64,000 nt of DNA from Prevotella sp. P2-180 (lineage in GTDB: Bacteria > Bacteroidota > Bacteroidia > Bacteroidales > Bacteroidaceae). The DNA lies in contig NZ_NPJI01000026.1 in the NCBI RefSeq assembly GCF_002251435.1, positions 20,398 through 84,397 of the forward strand, in the 5' to 3' direction. Of this stretch, positions 37,003 to 46,708 are shown piece by piece; position 1 is the stretch's first letter, and each line of letters begins with the position of its first letter. The notes beneath the pieces were generated by a model. That model saw only the letters and a program-made list of their open reading frames with translations, was not told where the DNA came from and did not search any database. Both the position numbers and the translations under genes were made by a program.

Positions 37003-37030
37003 GAGAAGTGAGCAGTGAGGAGTGAGGGAT
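37003..37030. repeat. Purine-rich heptamer repeat between lemA and TPM gene
   Basis: Four heptamers of the type GAGNAGT: GAGAAGT, GAGCAGT, GAGGAGT, GAGGGAT. Same style as the arrays at 42293-42334 and 54655-54752. Confidence 0.7.
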
Positions 37031-37961
37031 GAGAAAAAACATGTTTCGACTTATAATGTGGGTCGTGATGCTTTTGGCAACTGCCATGGCCACGGCGAAG
37101 AGCTACACGGTGGAGGATGTGCCCAACGTGCAGCTCAAAGACTCGCGCCAGCGCGTCAGCGACCCTGAGAATTTGCTCGGAATTGCCGCCCGTGACTCCA
37201 TAAACTTGATGTTGGCAAGGCTGAAACAGACCACGGGCATTGAGGTGGCGGTGGTAATGCTGCCGTCGATAGGCGAGGCCGACTTCGTGGAGTTTGGTAC
37301 TAAACTGCTACGCACATGGGGCATAGGCGGAAAGAAGACCAATTCCGGCATGCTCATTCTTTATGTGGAGGATATTCACAGGATAAGATTTGAAAACGGG
37401 TATGGACTGGAAGGTACAATGACCGACGCTCTGAGCAAGCGAATACAGATGCGGTATATGGTGCCTAGGTTTAAGAAAGGTGACCGCGATGGAGGTATGG
37501 TGGCGGGAGTGAAGGCCGTGACGGAAGTGCTCGACGGAACAATGAAACCCGAACAGGCCTCCGACGAGGAAGAGGACATTCCGTTTTATGTAGCCATTGG
37601 CGTGGTGCTTGCCATCGTGATAATGTTCTTGTTGTTTATTAAATTCGTAGATCGAATGAGCAGACGTTGTCCGCATTGCAAGAAGACGGCGTTGAAGCGT
37701 ATTTCGACAAATGTGATAAAGAAGGGTAAAAGAACCTATCGCCGCGACACCTTTATTTGCGGAAACTGCGGAAAGGTGGTGACAAAAGACCATGACATCA
37801 CACCAAACGACAATAATGACATTGCCAACGGCATGATAATTGGCTCTATGCTTGGCGGAGGCCGACGTGGAGGCGGATTCTCGGGTGGAGGCGGTGGATT
37901 CTCGGGCGGAAGCTGGGGAGGCGGAAGCTCGGGAGGAGGAGGTGCCAGTTCGGGGTGGTAA
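37029..37961 (+). CDS. TPM-domain (YgcG-like) membrane protein
   Basis: A 310-residue protein: signal peptide (cleavage near ATA-KSY), TPM domain (about 40-170; SDPENLLG, TTGIEVAVVMLPSI, WGIGGKKTNSGMLILY), one membrane segment (about 187-206), a zinc-ribbon-like pair of CXXC motifs (RRCPHCKK and FICGNCGK), and a Gly/Ser-rich tail (GGGGGFSGGSWGGGSSGGGG). TPM proteins are linked to photosystem repair in plants and to respiratory or membrane protein upkeep in bacteria. It follows lemA and forms its usual pair. Met5 is an alternative start. Confidence 0.85.
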   Translation: MRKNMFRLIMWVVMLLATAMATAKSYTVEDVPNVQLKDSRQRVSDPENLLGIAARDSINLMLARLKQTTGIEVAVVMLPSIGEADFVEFGTKLLRTWGIGGKKTNSGMLILYVEDIHRIRFENGYGLEGTMTDALSKRIQMRYMVPRFKKGDRDGGMVAGVKAVTEVLDGTMKPEQASDEEEDIPFYVAIGVVLAIVIMFLLFIKFVDRMSRRCPHCKKTALKRISTNVIKKGKRTYRRDTFICGNCGKVVTKDHDITPNDNNDIANGMIIGSMLGGGRRGGGFSGGGGGFSGGSWGGGSSGGGGASSGW

Positions 37962-38025
37962 AATCATTAACATCCTTAACTTCTCAGAAAAATTTCGATA
38001 TAAATTATTATAAATATAATAAAGT

Positions 38026-39672
38026 ATGGCAAATATTCCAGATTTTAAGTATGCCCCAATGTTCCAATTGGGCGAAGACAAGACAGAATATCGTCTTCTT
38101 TCGAAAGAAGGCGTCTCAACGGGAGAGTTTGAGGGAAAGACAATCCTAAAGGTATCAAAGGAAGCACTGACACTGCTTGCCCAGCAGGCTTTCCACGACG
38201 TGGAGTTCATGCTGCGCCGTGAACATAACGAGCAGGTGGCTAAGATTCTTACCGACCCCGAAGCATCTGAGAACGACAAGTATGTGGCACTGCAGTTCCT
38301 GCGCAATGCCGAGACAGCATGCAAGGGCATACTGCCTTTCTGTCAAGATACAGGTACTGCTATTATACATGGTGAGAAGGGACAGCGTGTGTGGACTGAC
38401 TTTGAGGACGAGGAAGCTCTCTCGCTTGGTGTGTATAACACTTACACTCAGGACAACCTCCGCTATTCGCAGAATGCTCCGCTGAACATGTATGACGAGG
38501 TGAACACACGTTGCAACCTGCCTGCACAGATAGACATTGAGGCAGTGGAAGGCGATGAATACCGCTTTGTGATGGTGGCAAAGGGTGGTGGTTCTGCCAA
38601 CAAGACCTATTTCTACCCAATGACCAAGGCCACAATCCAGAATGAAGGCACACTGCTGCCATTCCTCGTGGAGGAGATGAAGCATCTTGGCACCGCTGCT
38701 TGTCCGCCATACCATATCGCCTTTGTCATTGGAGGTACTTCGGCAGAGAAAAACCTTCTGACCGTGAAGCTCGCTTCAATAAAGTATTACGACAGTCTGC
38801 CTACTACCGGCGACGAGACAGGACGTGCGTTCCGCGACATCGACCTTGAGGAGAAACTGCTGAAGGAGGCTCACAAGATAGGACTTGGTGCTCAGTTTGG
38901 CGGAAAATATCTCGCTCACGACATCCGCGTGATTCGTCTGCCACGCCATGGAGCAAGCTGTCCTATAGGTATGGGCGTCAGCTGTTCTGCCGACAGAAAT
39001 ATCAAGGCTAAGATAAACAAAGATGGTATATGGATAGAGAAGATGGACGACTGTCCTACTGAACTTATACCTGAGGAGCTTCGCAATCCTGGCGAGGGCC
39101 CGACAGGCATTGAGATAGACCTCGACAAGGGTATTGACGCAGTGCGTGAAGAACTGACAAAGTATCCTGTCAGCACCCGCGTGAACCTCAAGGGAACGAT
39201 TATCGTGGCACGCGACATTGCACATGCCAAGCTCAAGGCTCGTCTGGATGCAGGTGAGGGTATGCCTCAGTATTTCAAGGATCATCCAATACTTTATGCC
39301 GGACCAGCCAAGACTCCTGAGGGTTATCCTTGTGGTTCGATGGGTCCGACCACAGCCAATCGTATGGACCCGTATGTGGATGAGTTCCAGGCTAATGGAG
39401 CATCGCTTGTGATGATTGCCAAGGGTAATCGTGGTGACTGCGTGACAGAGGCTTGCAAGAAGCATGGCGGTTTCTATCTCGGCACTATCGGTGGTGTGGC
39501 TGCTGTATTGTCGCAGAGCTCTATCAAGAGCATTGAGTGTGTGGAATATCCTGAACTCGGCATGGAAGCTATTTGGAAGATTACCGTAGAGGACTTCCCC
39601 GCATTCATACTTGTGGACGACAAGGGCAATGACTTCTTCAAGCAACTAAAGCCTTGCGCTTGTTGCAAGTGA
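38026..39672 (+). CDS. Fumarate hydratase class I
   Basis: A 548-residue iron-sulfur fumarase interconverting fumarate and malate, with the alpha (N-terminal) and beta (C-terminal) parts fused. Diagnostic stretches: [18 protein letters not shown] with a cluster cysteine, [53 protein letters not shown], and in the beta part [20 protein letters not shown]. Class I fumarase is oxygen-sensitive, in keeping with an anaerobe that ferments through malate, fumarate and succinate. Ends before a strong terminator. Confidence 0.93.
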   Translation: MANIPDFKYAPMFQLGEDKTEYRLLSKEGVSTGEFEGKTILKVSKEALTLLAQQAFHDVEFMLRREHNEQVAKILTDPEASENDKYVALQFLRNAETACKGILPFCQDTGTAIIHGEKGQRVWTDFEDEEALSLGVYNTYTQDNLRYSQNAPLNMYDEVNTRCNLPAQIDIEAVEGDEYRFVMVAKGGGSANKTYFYPMTKATIQNEGTLLPFLVEEMKHLGTAACPPYHIAFVIGGTSAEKNLLTVKLASIKYYDSLPTTGDETGRAFRDIDLEEKLLKEAHKIGLGAQFGGKYLAHDIRVIRLPRHGASCPIGMGVSCSADRNIKAKINKDGIWIEKMDDCPTELIPEELRNPGEGPTGIEIDLDKGIDAVREELTKYPVSTRVNLKGTIIVARDIAHAKLKARLDAGEGMPQYFKDHPILYAGPAKTPEGYPCGSMGPTTANRMDPYVDEFQANGASLVMIAKGNRGDCVTEACKKHGGFYLGTIGGVAAVLSQSSIKSIECVEYPELGMEAIWKITVEDFPAFILVDDKGNDFFKQLKPCACCK

Positions 39673-39684
39673 TAAGTTTTCCAT

Positions 39685-39724
39685 CCAAAAAAAAAGCTGC
39701 ATCCAATAAGATGCAGCTTTTTTT
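39685..39724. terminator. Bidirectional terminator between fumarase and uxaC
   Basis: AAAAAAAGCTGCAT and ATGCAGCTTTTTTT form a perfect stem around an 8-nt loop, with A- and T-tracts on either side, between convergent genes. Confidence 0.9.
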
Positions 39725-39729
39725 GTTTC

Positions 39730-41130
39730 TTAATAGAACTTGAAGTAGCGGCGGGCGTTGTTGTAGGAGATGTCCTCAACCATGCGTGAGAGAATTTCCT
39801 GGTCGTTGGGGAGAAGACCTTTCTCTACGTCGTTGCCGAGAATGTTGCAGAGAAGACGACGGAAATACTCGTGGCGAGGATAGCTCAGGAACGAACGAGA
39901 GTCGGTGAGCATACCTACGAAGCGGCTCAGCAGACCGAGAACAGAGAGAGCGTTCATCTGACGGGTCATGCCGTCGAGCTGGTCGTTGAACCACCATCCA
40001 GAGCCAAACTGAATCTTTCCTGGCTCGCCACCCTGGAAGTTGCCGAGCATTGTGGCGATGACCTCGTTGGCACATGGGTTAAGAGTATATAATATGGTAC
40101 GCGTGAGCTTACCCTTCATGTTCAGTTTGTTGAGGAAGCGGCTCATGGCGCGAGCAGTGTTGAACTCGCCTATAGAGTCGAAACCAGTGTCAGGACCGAG
40201 TTTCTCGTACATGGCGGTATTGTTGTCGCGAATAGCACCATAGTGGAACTGCTGTGTCCAGTCGGCGTCGGCATCCATCTCAGCCATAACGGTTAGGAAG
40301 CAGTTTTTGTACTGACGTATTTCGAATTCGGAGAGTTGCTGTCCGCTCATAGCCTTAGAGAAGATTGTCTCAATCTGCGAGTCGGTATATTCTTCATCGT
40401 AGAATTCCTCTATGCCATGGTCAGAGAGTCGGCATCCGTTCTCGTGGAAGAAGTCGTGGCGTTTCTGCAGAGCGTCAACCATCTCCTTGAAGTTTGAAAT
40501 GCTTACACCAGATACGTTGCTCAGTTGCTCAACATACTGTGGGAACTCTGGCTTTTCGATGTTCATGGCTTTGTCGGGGCGCCATGCTGGAATCATCTTC
40601 ACCTCGAAGCCACTCTCGCGAGTCTGCTTATGGTAGCGAAGGTCGTCAACAGGGTCGTCGGTGGTGCAGACACATTCTACGTTATAGTGGCGCATGAGAC
40701 CACGGGCAGAGAACTCCGGCTGCTTCAGCTTTTCGTTACACTCGTCGAAGATTTCGCGGGCTGTCTTTGGAGAGAGCTGCTTGGTGATGCCGAAGGCAGT
40801 CTTCAGCTCCAGGTGAGACCAGTGGTAGAGAGGGTTGCGGAAGCAGTAAGTGATAGTCTCCGCCCACTTCTCAAACTTCTCCCAGTCAGAAGTGTCCTTT
40901 CCTGTGCAGAAGCGCTCGTCTACACCATTGGTGCGCATTGCACGCCACTTATAGTGGTCGCCGCCCAGCCATAGTTCAGTGATCGACTTGAACTTATGGT
41001 CGTTTGCCACCATTTCGGGTATGAGATGGCAGTGGTAGTCGATGATGGGCATCTTTGCCGCATGGTTATGGTACAAATCCTGTGCTACTGATGTTTCGAG
41101 CAGAAAATTCTCGTCATTAAATTGTTTCAT
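39730..41130 (-). CDS. uxaC: Glucuronate isomerase
   Basis: A 466-residue cytoplasmic isomerase turning glucuronate and galacturonate into fructuronate and tagaturonate. Family motifs: IIDYHCHLIPEM near the N-terminus (metal-binding HxH), ITELWLGGDHYKWRAMR, CTTDDPVDDLRYH, and SGWWFNDQLDGM with SFLSYPRHEYFRR near the end. Length fits UxaC. It is a single gene with its own promoter; later pathway genes (uxaB, uxaA, kdgK) are not in the window. Confidence 0.95.
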   Translation of the reverse strand: MKQFNDENFLLETSVAQDLYHNHAAKMPIIDYHCHLIPEMVANDHKFKSITELWLGGDHYKWRAMRTNGVDERFCTGKDTSDWEKFEKWAETITYCFRNPLYHWSHLELKTAFGITKQLSPKTAREIFDECNEKLKQPEFSARGLMRHYNVECVCTTDDPVDDLRYHKQTRESGFEVKMIPAWRPDKAMNIEKPEFPQYVEQLSNVSGVSISNFKEMVDALQKRHDFFHENGCRLSDHGIEEFYDEEYTDSQIETIFSKAMSGQQLSEFEIRQYKNCFLTVMAEMDADADWTQQFHYGAIRDNNTAMYEKLGPDTGFDSIGEFNTARAMSRFLNKLNMKGKLTRTILYTLNPCANEVIATMLGNFQGGEPGKIQFGSGWWFNDQLDGMTRQMNALSVLGLLSRFVGMLTDSRSFLSYPRHEYFRRLLCNILGNDVEKGLLPNDQEILSRMVEDISYNNARRYFKFY

Positions 41131-41187
41131 TTCTGTACTTTTATTTATGTTTTATTGATATTTTGATTAGTGCTGATAATTTTCTTG

Positions 41188-41219
41188 CAAAAATACGAAA
41201 AAAATTTTTCTTTCTCAAA
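41188..41219 (-). promoter_or_regulatory. Promoter of uxaC
   Basis: On the minus strand TTTG (41216-41219) and TATTTTTG (41188-41195) are 20 nt apart. A divergent -7 element TATTTTTG for the asparaginase gene lies at 41229-41236 on the plus strand, so both promoters are back to back. Confidence 0.6.
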
Positions 41220-41257
41220 CTTTTTACTTATTTTTGCACCTAAAAATTACGTAAACG

Positions 41258-42292
41258 ATGACGTATATGAATAAAGTATTGCTTATCTACACTGGTGGAA
41301 CGATAGGGATGAATAGGAATCCGCGAACAGGAGCCCTTGAGCCGTTCAATTTCGAGAGCCTTCTGAGCAATGTGCCAGAGCTTCAGCAGGTGTCGACCGA
41401 GATTGCCACTTTTCAGTTTAATCCGCCCATCGATAGTAGTGACATGTCGCCTGAGCGATGGGTAGACCTGGCTCATGTTATTACGAACAACTACAATCTC
41501 TACGATGGTTTTGTGATTCTTCACGGTACCGACACCATGGCCTATACTGCATCGGCGCTGAGCTATATGCTTGAGAATCTTACCAAGCCCGTAATACTTA
41601 CCGGCAGCCAGTTGCCGATAGGGCAGGTGAGAACCGACGGGAAGGAGAATGTGATAACGAGTATAGAAATAGCGTCGGCGAAGTATCAAGACGGCAAGGC
41701 AATGGTGCCCGAGGTTTGTATATATTTCAACGGACATCTGATGCGCGGCAACCGCACCACGAAGCAGAGTGCCGACAACTTTAACGCCTTTGAGAGTTTC
41801 AACTATGGTCATTTGGCTGATGCCGGGGTGAACATCAACTACCACACGAGCCGAATACTCATGCCCGACTATTCGAAGTCGGTGCAGCCAAGGTTTGTGC
41901 TCGACCCGAGTGTCATTGTTTTTACAGTGTTCCCAGGTATTCAGGAGGATTTGATACGCCACGTGCTTATGAGTCCGAAGCTACGTTCGATAGTGATGCG
42001 TACCTATGGTAGCGGCAACGCTCCGCAATATCCATGGTTGATGAATGCCCTCAAGGAAGCCACTGGCAAGGGTAAGATAATTGTAAACATTTCTCAGTGT
42101 ATGGCGGGCAGTGTGGAGATGGGACGCTATGACACGGGATACCAGTTGAAGGAGGCTGGAGTGATAAGCGGTCATGACAGTACGGTGGAGAGTGCAGTGA
42201 CGAAACTGATGTATCTGCAAGGCATTTACAGCGACTGGCATCAGGTGAAAAACTATATGCAGAGAAGTATAAGGGGGGAGATAAGTATTTAA
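41258..42292 (+). CDS. ansA: L-asparaginase, type I
   Basis: A 344-residue cytoplasmic-type asparaginase hydrolysing asparagine to aspartate and ammonia. The first catalytic threonine is in IYTGGTIGM and the second triad in FVILHGTDTMAYTASALS; TGSQLPIGQVRTDGKEN and GGTTKQSADNF-like RTTKQSADNFNAFES follow. No signal peptide. The first ATG is used; a second at codon 4 (41267) gives the more usual MNKVLLIYTGG start. Promoter element TATTTTTG at 41229-41236. Confidence 0.92.
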   Translation: MTYMNKVLLIYTGGTIGMNRNPRTGALEPFNFESLLSNVPELQQVSTEIATFQFNPPIDSSDMSPERWVDLAHVITNNYNLYDGFVILHGTDTMAYTASALSYMLENLTKPVILTGSQLPIGQVRTDGKENVITSIEIASAKYQDGKAMVPEVCIYFNGHLMRGNRTTKQSADNFNAFESFNYGHLADAGVNINYHTSRILMPDYSKSVQPRFVLDPSVIVFTVFPGIQEDLIRHVLMSPKLRSIVMRTYGSGNAPQYPWLMNALKEATGKGKIIVNISQCMAGSVEMGRYDTGYQLKEAGVISGHDSTVESAVTKLMYLQGIYSDWHQVKNYMQRSIRGEISI

Positions 42293-42334
42293 AGAGGGTG
42301 GAAGGAGGAGGGTAGAGGGTAGAAGGAGGAGGTT
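42293..42334. repeat. Two 21-bp purine-rich direct repeats
   Basis: AGAGGGTGGAAGGAGGAGG and AGAGGGTAGAAGGAGGAGG repeat with a 21-bp period (three heptamers) between the asparaginase stop and the serine acetyltransferase start. Their AGGAGG content may give strong ribosome binding potential but lies 20-50 nt too far upstream. Confidence 0.65.
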
Positions 42335-42352
42335 AGAGATAACAGATTGTAT

Positions 42353-43252
42353 ATGAAAGCAAGTGAAGTATTAAAAAAGAATATTGAGATACTGTCGAGC
42401 CACACAGTGAAGGAAGACAGTTTTGTGCCGGGAAGTCATGCCCCGCTGCCGAATATTGAGACAGTGAAACAGATAATCAGTCTGTGTAAGACAATCATCT
42501 TTACAGACTATTTCTATAAAAGGCAGCCGGAGGAACAGATAAGGCAATATTATATAGGTGTGAACGTGGAGTCGTTATACTCTCTGCTGAAAGAGCAGAT
42601 AGCATGCGGACTGCTGTTCAACAGTGACGAAGACGAACAGCAAGCACCCCAAAAGGCAGTGGAGATGGCATTGTCGTTTATAGACCGTCTGCCTGAGGTG
42701 AAACGCATGCTTTATACCGACGTGGAAGCAATGTTTGAAAACGACCCCGCAGCAAACAACTACGGCGAGGTGATATTCTGCTATCCGGTGGTAAACGCCA
42801 TGACTCACTATCGCATAGCCCATGAGCTGCATGTGCTGGGCATACCTGTGCTCCCGCGCATCATAACAGAGCTGGCCCACTCCAAAACAGGTATTGACAT
42901 CCATCCTGGAGCCATTATCGGTGAGTATTTCAGTATCGACCATGGTACGGGAGTGGTGATAGGCGAGACAGCCATCATTGGCAACCACGTAACCCTCTAC
43001 CAAGGAGTGACCCTTGGAGCAAAGAGTTTCAAGTATGACGAGGAAGGACACATGGTGAACTGTCCGCGCCATCCGATAATAGAAGACTATGTAACAGTGT
43101 ACAGTAACTCCTCAGTGCTCGGACGCATCACTCTCGGACATCACTCCATAGTGGGAGGTAACATCTGGCTTACCCACAGTATTCCTCCTCATACGAAGAT
43201 ACTTCAGAGCAAGGCCATCGACGTGTCTTTTTCTGACGGATTGGGTATCTGA
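42353..43252 (+). CDS. cysE: Serine O-acetyltransferase
   Basis: A 299-residue enzyme from ATG at 42353 (a TTG two codons earlier is less likely). The N-terminal half is helical (about 1-165). The C-terminal half is a left-handed beta-helix of hexapeptide repeats: TGIDIHPGAIIGEYFSIDHG, TGVVIGETAIIGNHVTLYQG, VTLGAK and PIIEDYVTVYSNSSVLGRIT. The catalytic His is in SIDHGTG. It makes O-acetylserine for cysteine synthesis; the longer N-terminal domain is common in Bacteroidetes. No other cysteine genes adjoin it. Confidence 0.88.
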   Translation: MKASEVLKKNIEILSSHTVKEDSFVPGSHAPLPNIETVKQIISLCKTIIFTDYFYKRQPEEQIRQYYIGVNVESLYSLLKEQIACGLLFNSDEDEQQAPQKAVEMALSFIDRLPEVKRMLYTDVEAMFENDPAANNYGEVIFCYPVVNAMTHYRIAHELHVLGIPVLPRIITELAHSKTGIDIHPGAIIGEYFSIDHGTGVVIGETAIIGNHVTLYQGVTLGAKSFKYDEEGHMVNCPRHPIIEDYVTVYSNSSVLGRITLGHHSIVGGNIWLTHSIPPHTKILQSKAIDVSFSDGLGI

Positions 43253-43293
43253 TATACACTCATAATACTATTTTTGCAAAGATTTGACCTATT

Positions 43294-43350
43294 TCGCAAC
43301 ATTTTTGCGCCTTTGATAACAAAATAGTACCATAATCGCAACATTTTAGC
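43294..43350. promoter_or_regulatory. Direct repeats in the susC upstream region
   Basis: TCGCAACATTTTTGC (43294-43308) and TCGCAACATTTTAGC (43336-43350) differ at one base and are 42 bp apart, four helical turns. A -7-like TAATTTTG follows at 43374-43381, without a good TTTG at -33, as expected of an activator-dependent promoter. They may be binding sites for the regulator of the locus, which is not in the window. Nothing else is seen in 43253-43453. Confidence 0.5.
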
Positions 43351-43453
43351 ATCGTAGTTAGTTAAAAAATGTCTAATTTTGCACAAAGAAAACTAACAAT
43401 TTTCAGAAAGCAAAAATCAATAATTAATAATAAACATTTACAAACTAACAACA

Positions 43454-46400
43454 ATGTTACTTATGAGTAAATCATCTATTGAAAGATGTGTTAGTCATGC
43501 ACTCAACACTCTTACAGTTGATCCCGCTCGGAAGACCATGGCAATCGTCATGCTGCTGATGCTGCAGGCGACGGCTTTCTTCGGAGCAGGCAACATTGTG
43601 GCAAAGGATATCACAGGACGCGTGACATCCGCTGCCGACAACGAACCGCTCATCGGTGCCACCGTACAGGTGGAAGGTGCGCAAGGCGGCACCATTACCG
43701 ACTTCGACGGTAATTACACCATCAAGGCCAACGACGGCCAGACTCTCGTGTTCACATATATAGGATATGTGACAAAGAAAGTAAAGGTTAAGGGAAACAA
43801 GATTGACGTCACTCTCGAAGAAGACGGAAAGTCGCTCGAGGAAGTCGTGGTAATCGGTTACGGCACGATGAAGAAAAAACTCGTCACCGGCGCCACAACC
43901 CAGCTCAAGGGTGACGACATCCAGAAGCTCAACACCACCAACCCCTTGGCAGCAATGCAGGGACAGACTCCAGGTGTGAACATCGTTTCCACATCAGGTC
44001 AGCCTGGTGCCTCGATGAGTGTGACTATCCGTGGTCTCGGTACTGTGGGCAACTCTCAGCCCTTATACCTTATTGATGGTATAGGTGGCGACATCACTAC
44101 CCTTAACCCTGCCGACATCGAGCGTATCGACGTGTTGAAGGATGCTGCCTCTGCCGCCATCTACGGTGCACAAGCTGCCAACGGTGTCGTTCTCGTAACG
44201 ACAAAGAGCGGTAAGGAAGGATCAAGCAAGATCACCTACGACGGATATGTGGGTTGGCAGACCGTAGGACGCAAGTTCAAGATGCTTAATGCACAGGAGT
44301 ATATGACTATTATGGATGAGGCTCGGCTGAACAGCGGTCTCTCTCCCGTTGACTGGGCTTCGCTTAATGCGATACACGACGCCAACGGCAACGTGTATGA
44401 CACCGACTGGATTGACCAGGCTATTGAGGACGGCGCATTGACCACCAGTCACAGTCTTGCCTTCACCGGCGGCTCAAAGACCTCTACCTACGTCATCTCC
44501 GGTGGCTATACGGGTCAGGACGGTGTCATCGGTGGTTCGGAGGTAAGCAACTACCGTCGTTTCAACTTCCGCGCCAACTCTGAGCACAAGATGTACGACG
44601 GACTCATCACCATAGGTGAGCGCGTGAGCTTCGTTTGGAAGACACAGAGGGGTATGGGTACAGGTAACATCTGGAACAACAACCTCCGCGGCGCATTCTC
44701 ATCTTCACCCATTCATCCTGTCTTTGACGAGAACGGCGACTATGCAAGCACTGTCAACTCCGACTGGAACGTCAACGACGGCAACCCCTACGGAAACATG
44801 ATGGTCAATCGCTTCAACCAGAACAAGGGCGGTACTCTCGATGCAAACGTTTATATGCAGATTGAACCTATCAAGAACCTAAAGATCAAGACCGTATATG
44901 GCATCAGCTACGGCACTTCAGAATACCGTTCGTTTACTCCTATCTATCAGTTCACTCCTCAGAGTGCCAACACTCTCACCAAGGTGAACCAAAGCAATGG
45001 TCACGGCCTGTCGATGGTATGGACAAACACCGCACAGTATGACTTTACCCTGAAGGGCGGTCACGACTTCTCGGCACTCATCGGTTCGGAGTGGTCGCGC
45101 TATAACGGTAGCAGCACTGGCGGTTACAACGACGGTCTCATCGCCGGATTCGGTGACTGGGATCACGCGTACCTTAATAATACTAACGGAACCGACAACA
45201 AGAATGTGAACGGTGCTCCTTACGACGAGACCCGCGGAATGTCGCTCTTCGCACGCCTTGGATGGTCGTGGAAAGAGCGCTATATGCTCAACGCGACAAT
45301 ACGTGCCGACGAGTCGTCGAAGTTCGCTCCCGGACACCGTTGGGGCTACTTCCCGTCAGTGTCAGCTGGTTGGACAATCTCCGAGGAAGAGTTCATGAAG
45401 AGCACTAAGGGCTGGCTCGACTTCCTGAAACTTCGCGCAAGCTGGGGTCAGGTGGGTAACGCCAACATCAACTGCTATCAGTATCTTGCTCCTGTTACAA
45501 CGAGCAACACCAACTATAACTTCGGAACCCAAGCCGGTCAGAGCGGTTGGTCAACAGGTTCTTATCCATCACGTCTTGCCAACGAGAACGTGAAGTGGGA
45601 GACATCAGAGCAGTTTAACGTGGGTATCGACGCACGCTTCATCCAAAGCCGCCTGTCGCTGACTGCCGACTGGTATATCAAGACGACCAAGGACTGGCTC
45701 GTACAGGCTCCTGTATTGGCAACTGCCGGAACACAAGGTCCAGTCATCAACGGTGGTGACGTGAAGAACACCGGTATTGAGCTTGGCCTTACATGGAACG
45801 ACAACATCGGCAAGGACTTCTCTTACAGTGTTGGTGGAAACTTTGCCTACAACCACAACGAGGTGGGCAGCATTCCTACTGAGGACGGAATCATCCACGG
45901 TGCCACCAACCAGATTTATTCCAACGCCGAAGAGTTCTACCGTGCCGAGAACGGCCACGCCATAGGTTACTTCTGGGGCTTCAAGACCGCTGGCATCTTC
46001 CAGAACCAGCAGGAAATAACCGACTGGATTGCTGCAGGCAACGGCGTGCTGCAGTCGAACGTACAACCTGGCGACGTGAAATATATCGACATCAACCGCG
46101 ACGGACAGATTAATGCCACCGACAAGGTTGACCTTGGCAACGGTCTGCCCCAATACACTTTCGGCTTCAACCTTACAATGAGTTGCAAGGGCTTCGACCT
46201 CAGTGCCAACTTCACCGGTGCTGCCGGATTCCAGATTGCCCAGTCTTATCGCGACCCTAACTCTTCACAGGGCAACTACAGCCGTCAGATTCTCGACCGC
46301 TGGACCGGTGAGGGCACAAGCAACAAGATTCCTCGCGTGACTTACGGCGATGTTGGCAACTGGCAGTTCTCCGACCTCTATCTACAGGATGGCGACTACA

Positions 46401-46651
46401 TCCGTCTGCAGAACCTCACCTTGGGCTACGACTTCAAGAAACTTATCTCTTGGAAGGGCATCTCTAAGCTCCGCCTCTACGTTCAGGCCCAGAACCTTCT
46501 CACTCTCACGAAGTATGACGGCATGGATCCTGAAATCGGTTCTTACAACGGAACCAACGGCAACAGCTCCGACTCATGGGTATCAGGAGTGGATATGGGT
46601 TACTATCCTCATCCCCGCACATTCCTTGTGGGTATGAACGTGGCGTTCTAA
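43454..46651 (+). CDS. SusC/RagA-family TonB-dependent outer-membrane transporter
   Basis: A 1065-residue protein: long N-terminal signal region (AIVMLLMLQATAFFGAG), carboxypeptidase-like beta domain (ITGRVTSAADNEPLIGATVQ), TonB box-like region (LEEVVVIGYGTMKKK), plug (VTIRGLGTVGNSQPLYLIDG, DVLKDAASAAIYGAQAANGV), then the 22-strand barrel ending in FLVGMNVAF. It imports glycans captured by the SusD partner encoded next, energised by the Ton system. First gene of a polysaccharide utilisation locus with GH5 at the end. The N-terminus is unusually long before the signal core; a later start (codon 4 or 29) is possible. Confidence 0.95.
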   Translation: MLLMSKSSIERCVSHALNTLTVDPARKTMAIVMLLMLQATAFFGAGNIVAKDITGRVTSAADNEPLIGATVQVEGAQGGTITDFDGNYTIKANDGQTLVFTYIGYVTKKVKVKGNKIDVTLEEDGKSLEEVVVIGYGTMKKKLVTGATTQLKGDDIQKLNTTNPLAAMQGQTPGVNIVSTSGQPGASMSVTIRGLGTVGNSQPLYLIDGIGGDITTLNPADIERIDVLKDAASAAIYGAQAANGVVLVTTKSGKEGSSKITYDGYVGWQTVGRKFKMLNAQEYMTIMDEARLNSGLSPVDWASLNAIHDANGNVYDTDWIDQAIEDGALTTSHSLAFTGGSKTSTYVISGGYTGQDGVIGGSEVSNYRRFNFRANSEHKMYDGLITIGERVSFVWKTQRGMGTGNIWNNNLRGAFSSSPIHPVFDENGDYASTVNSDWNVNDGNPYGNMMVNRFNQNKGGTLDANVYMQIEPIKNLKIKTVYGISYGTSEYRSFTPIYQFTPQSANTLTKVNQSNGHGLSMVWTNTAQYDFTLKGGHDFSALIGSEWSRYNGSSTGGYNDGLIAGFGDWDHAYLNNTNGTDNKNVNGAPYDETRGMSLFARLGWSWKERYMLNATIRADESSKFAPGHRWGYFPSVSAGWTISEEEFMKSTKGWLDFLKLRASWGQVGNANINCYQYLAPVTTSNTNYNFGTQAGQSGWSTGSYPSRLANENVKWETSEQFNVGIDARFIQSRLSLTADWYIKTTKDWLVQAPVLATAGTQGPVINGGDVKNTGIELGLTWNDNIGKDFSYSVGGNFAYNHNEVGSIPTEDGIIHGATNQIYSNAEEFYRAENGHAIGYFWGFKTAGIFQNQQEITDWIAAGNGVLQSNVQPGDVKYIDINRDGQINATDKVDLGNGLPQYTFGFNLTMSCKGFDLSANFTGAAGFQIAQSYRDPNSSQGNYSRQILDRWTGEGTSNKIPRVTYGDVGNWQFSDLYLQDGDYIRLQNLTLGYDFKKLISWKGISKLRLYVQAQNLLTLTKYDGMDPEIGSYNGTNGNSSDSWVSGVDMGYYPHPRTFLVGMNVAF

Positions 46652-46708
46652 TCATAGATTAGAAACTTAAGAAATTAAAGTATATAATAATAAAGAATTA
46701 AAGTTCTT

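Noticed and set aside
37308..38330. Long minus-strand frame of 340 codons opposite the TPM and fumarase genes
   Set aside because: It is the shadow of two well-supported plus-strand genes and has no domain or promoter.
38776..39645. Minus-strand frame of 289 codons
   Set aside because: Shadow of the fumarase gene; no recognisable protein features.
43204..43386. Minus-strand frame of 60 codons before susC
   Set aside because: Lies in the regulatory region and across the end of the acetyltransferase gene; no start signal or recognisable sequence.
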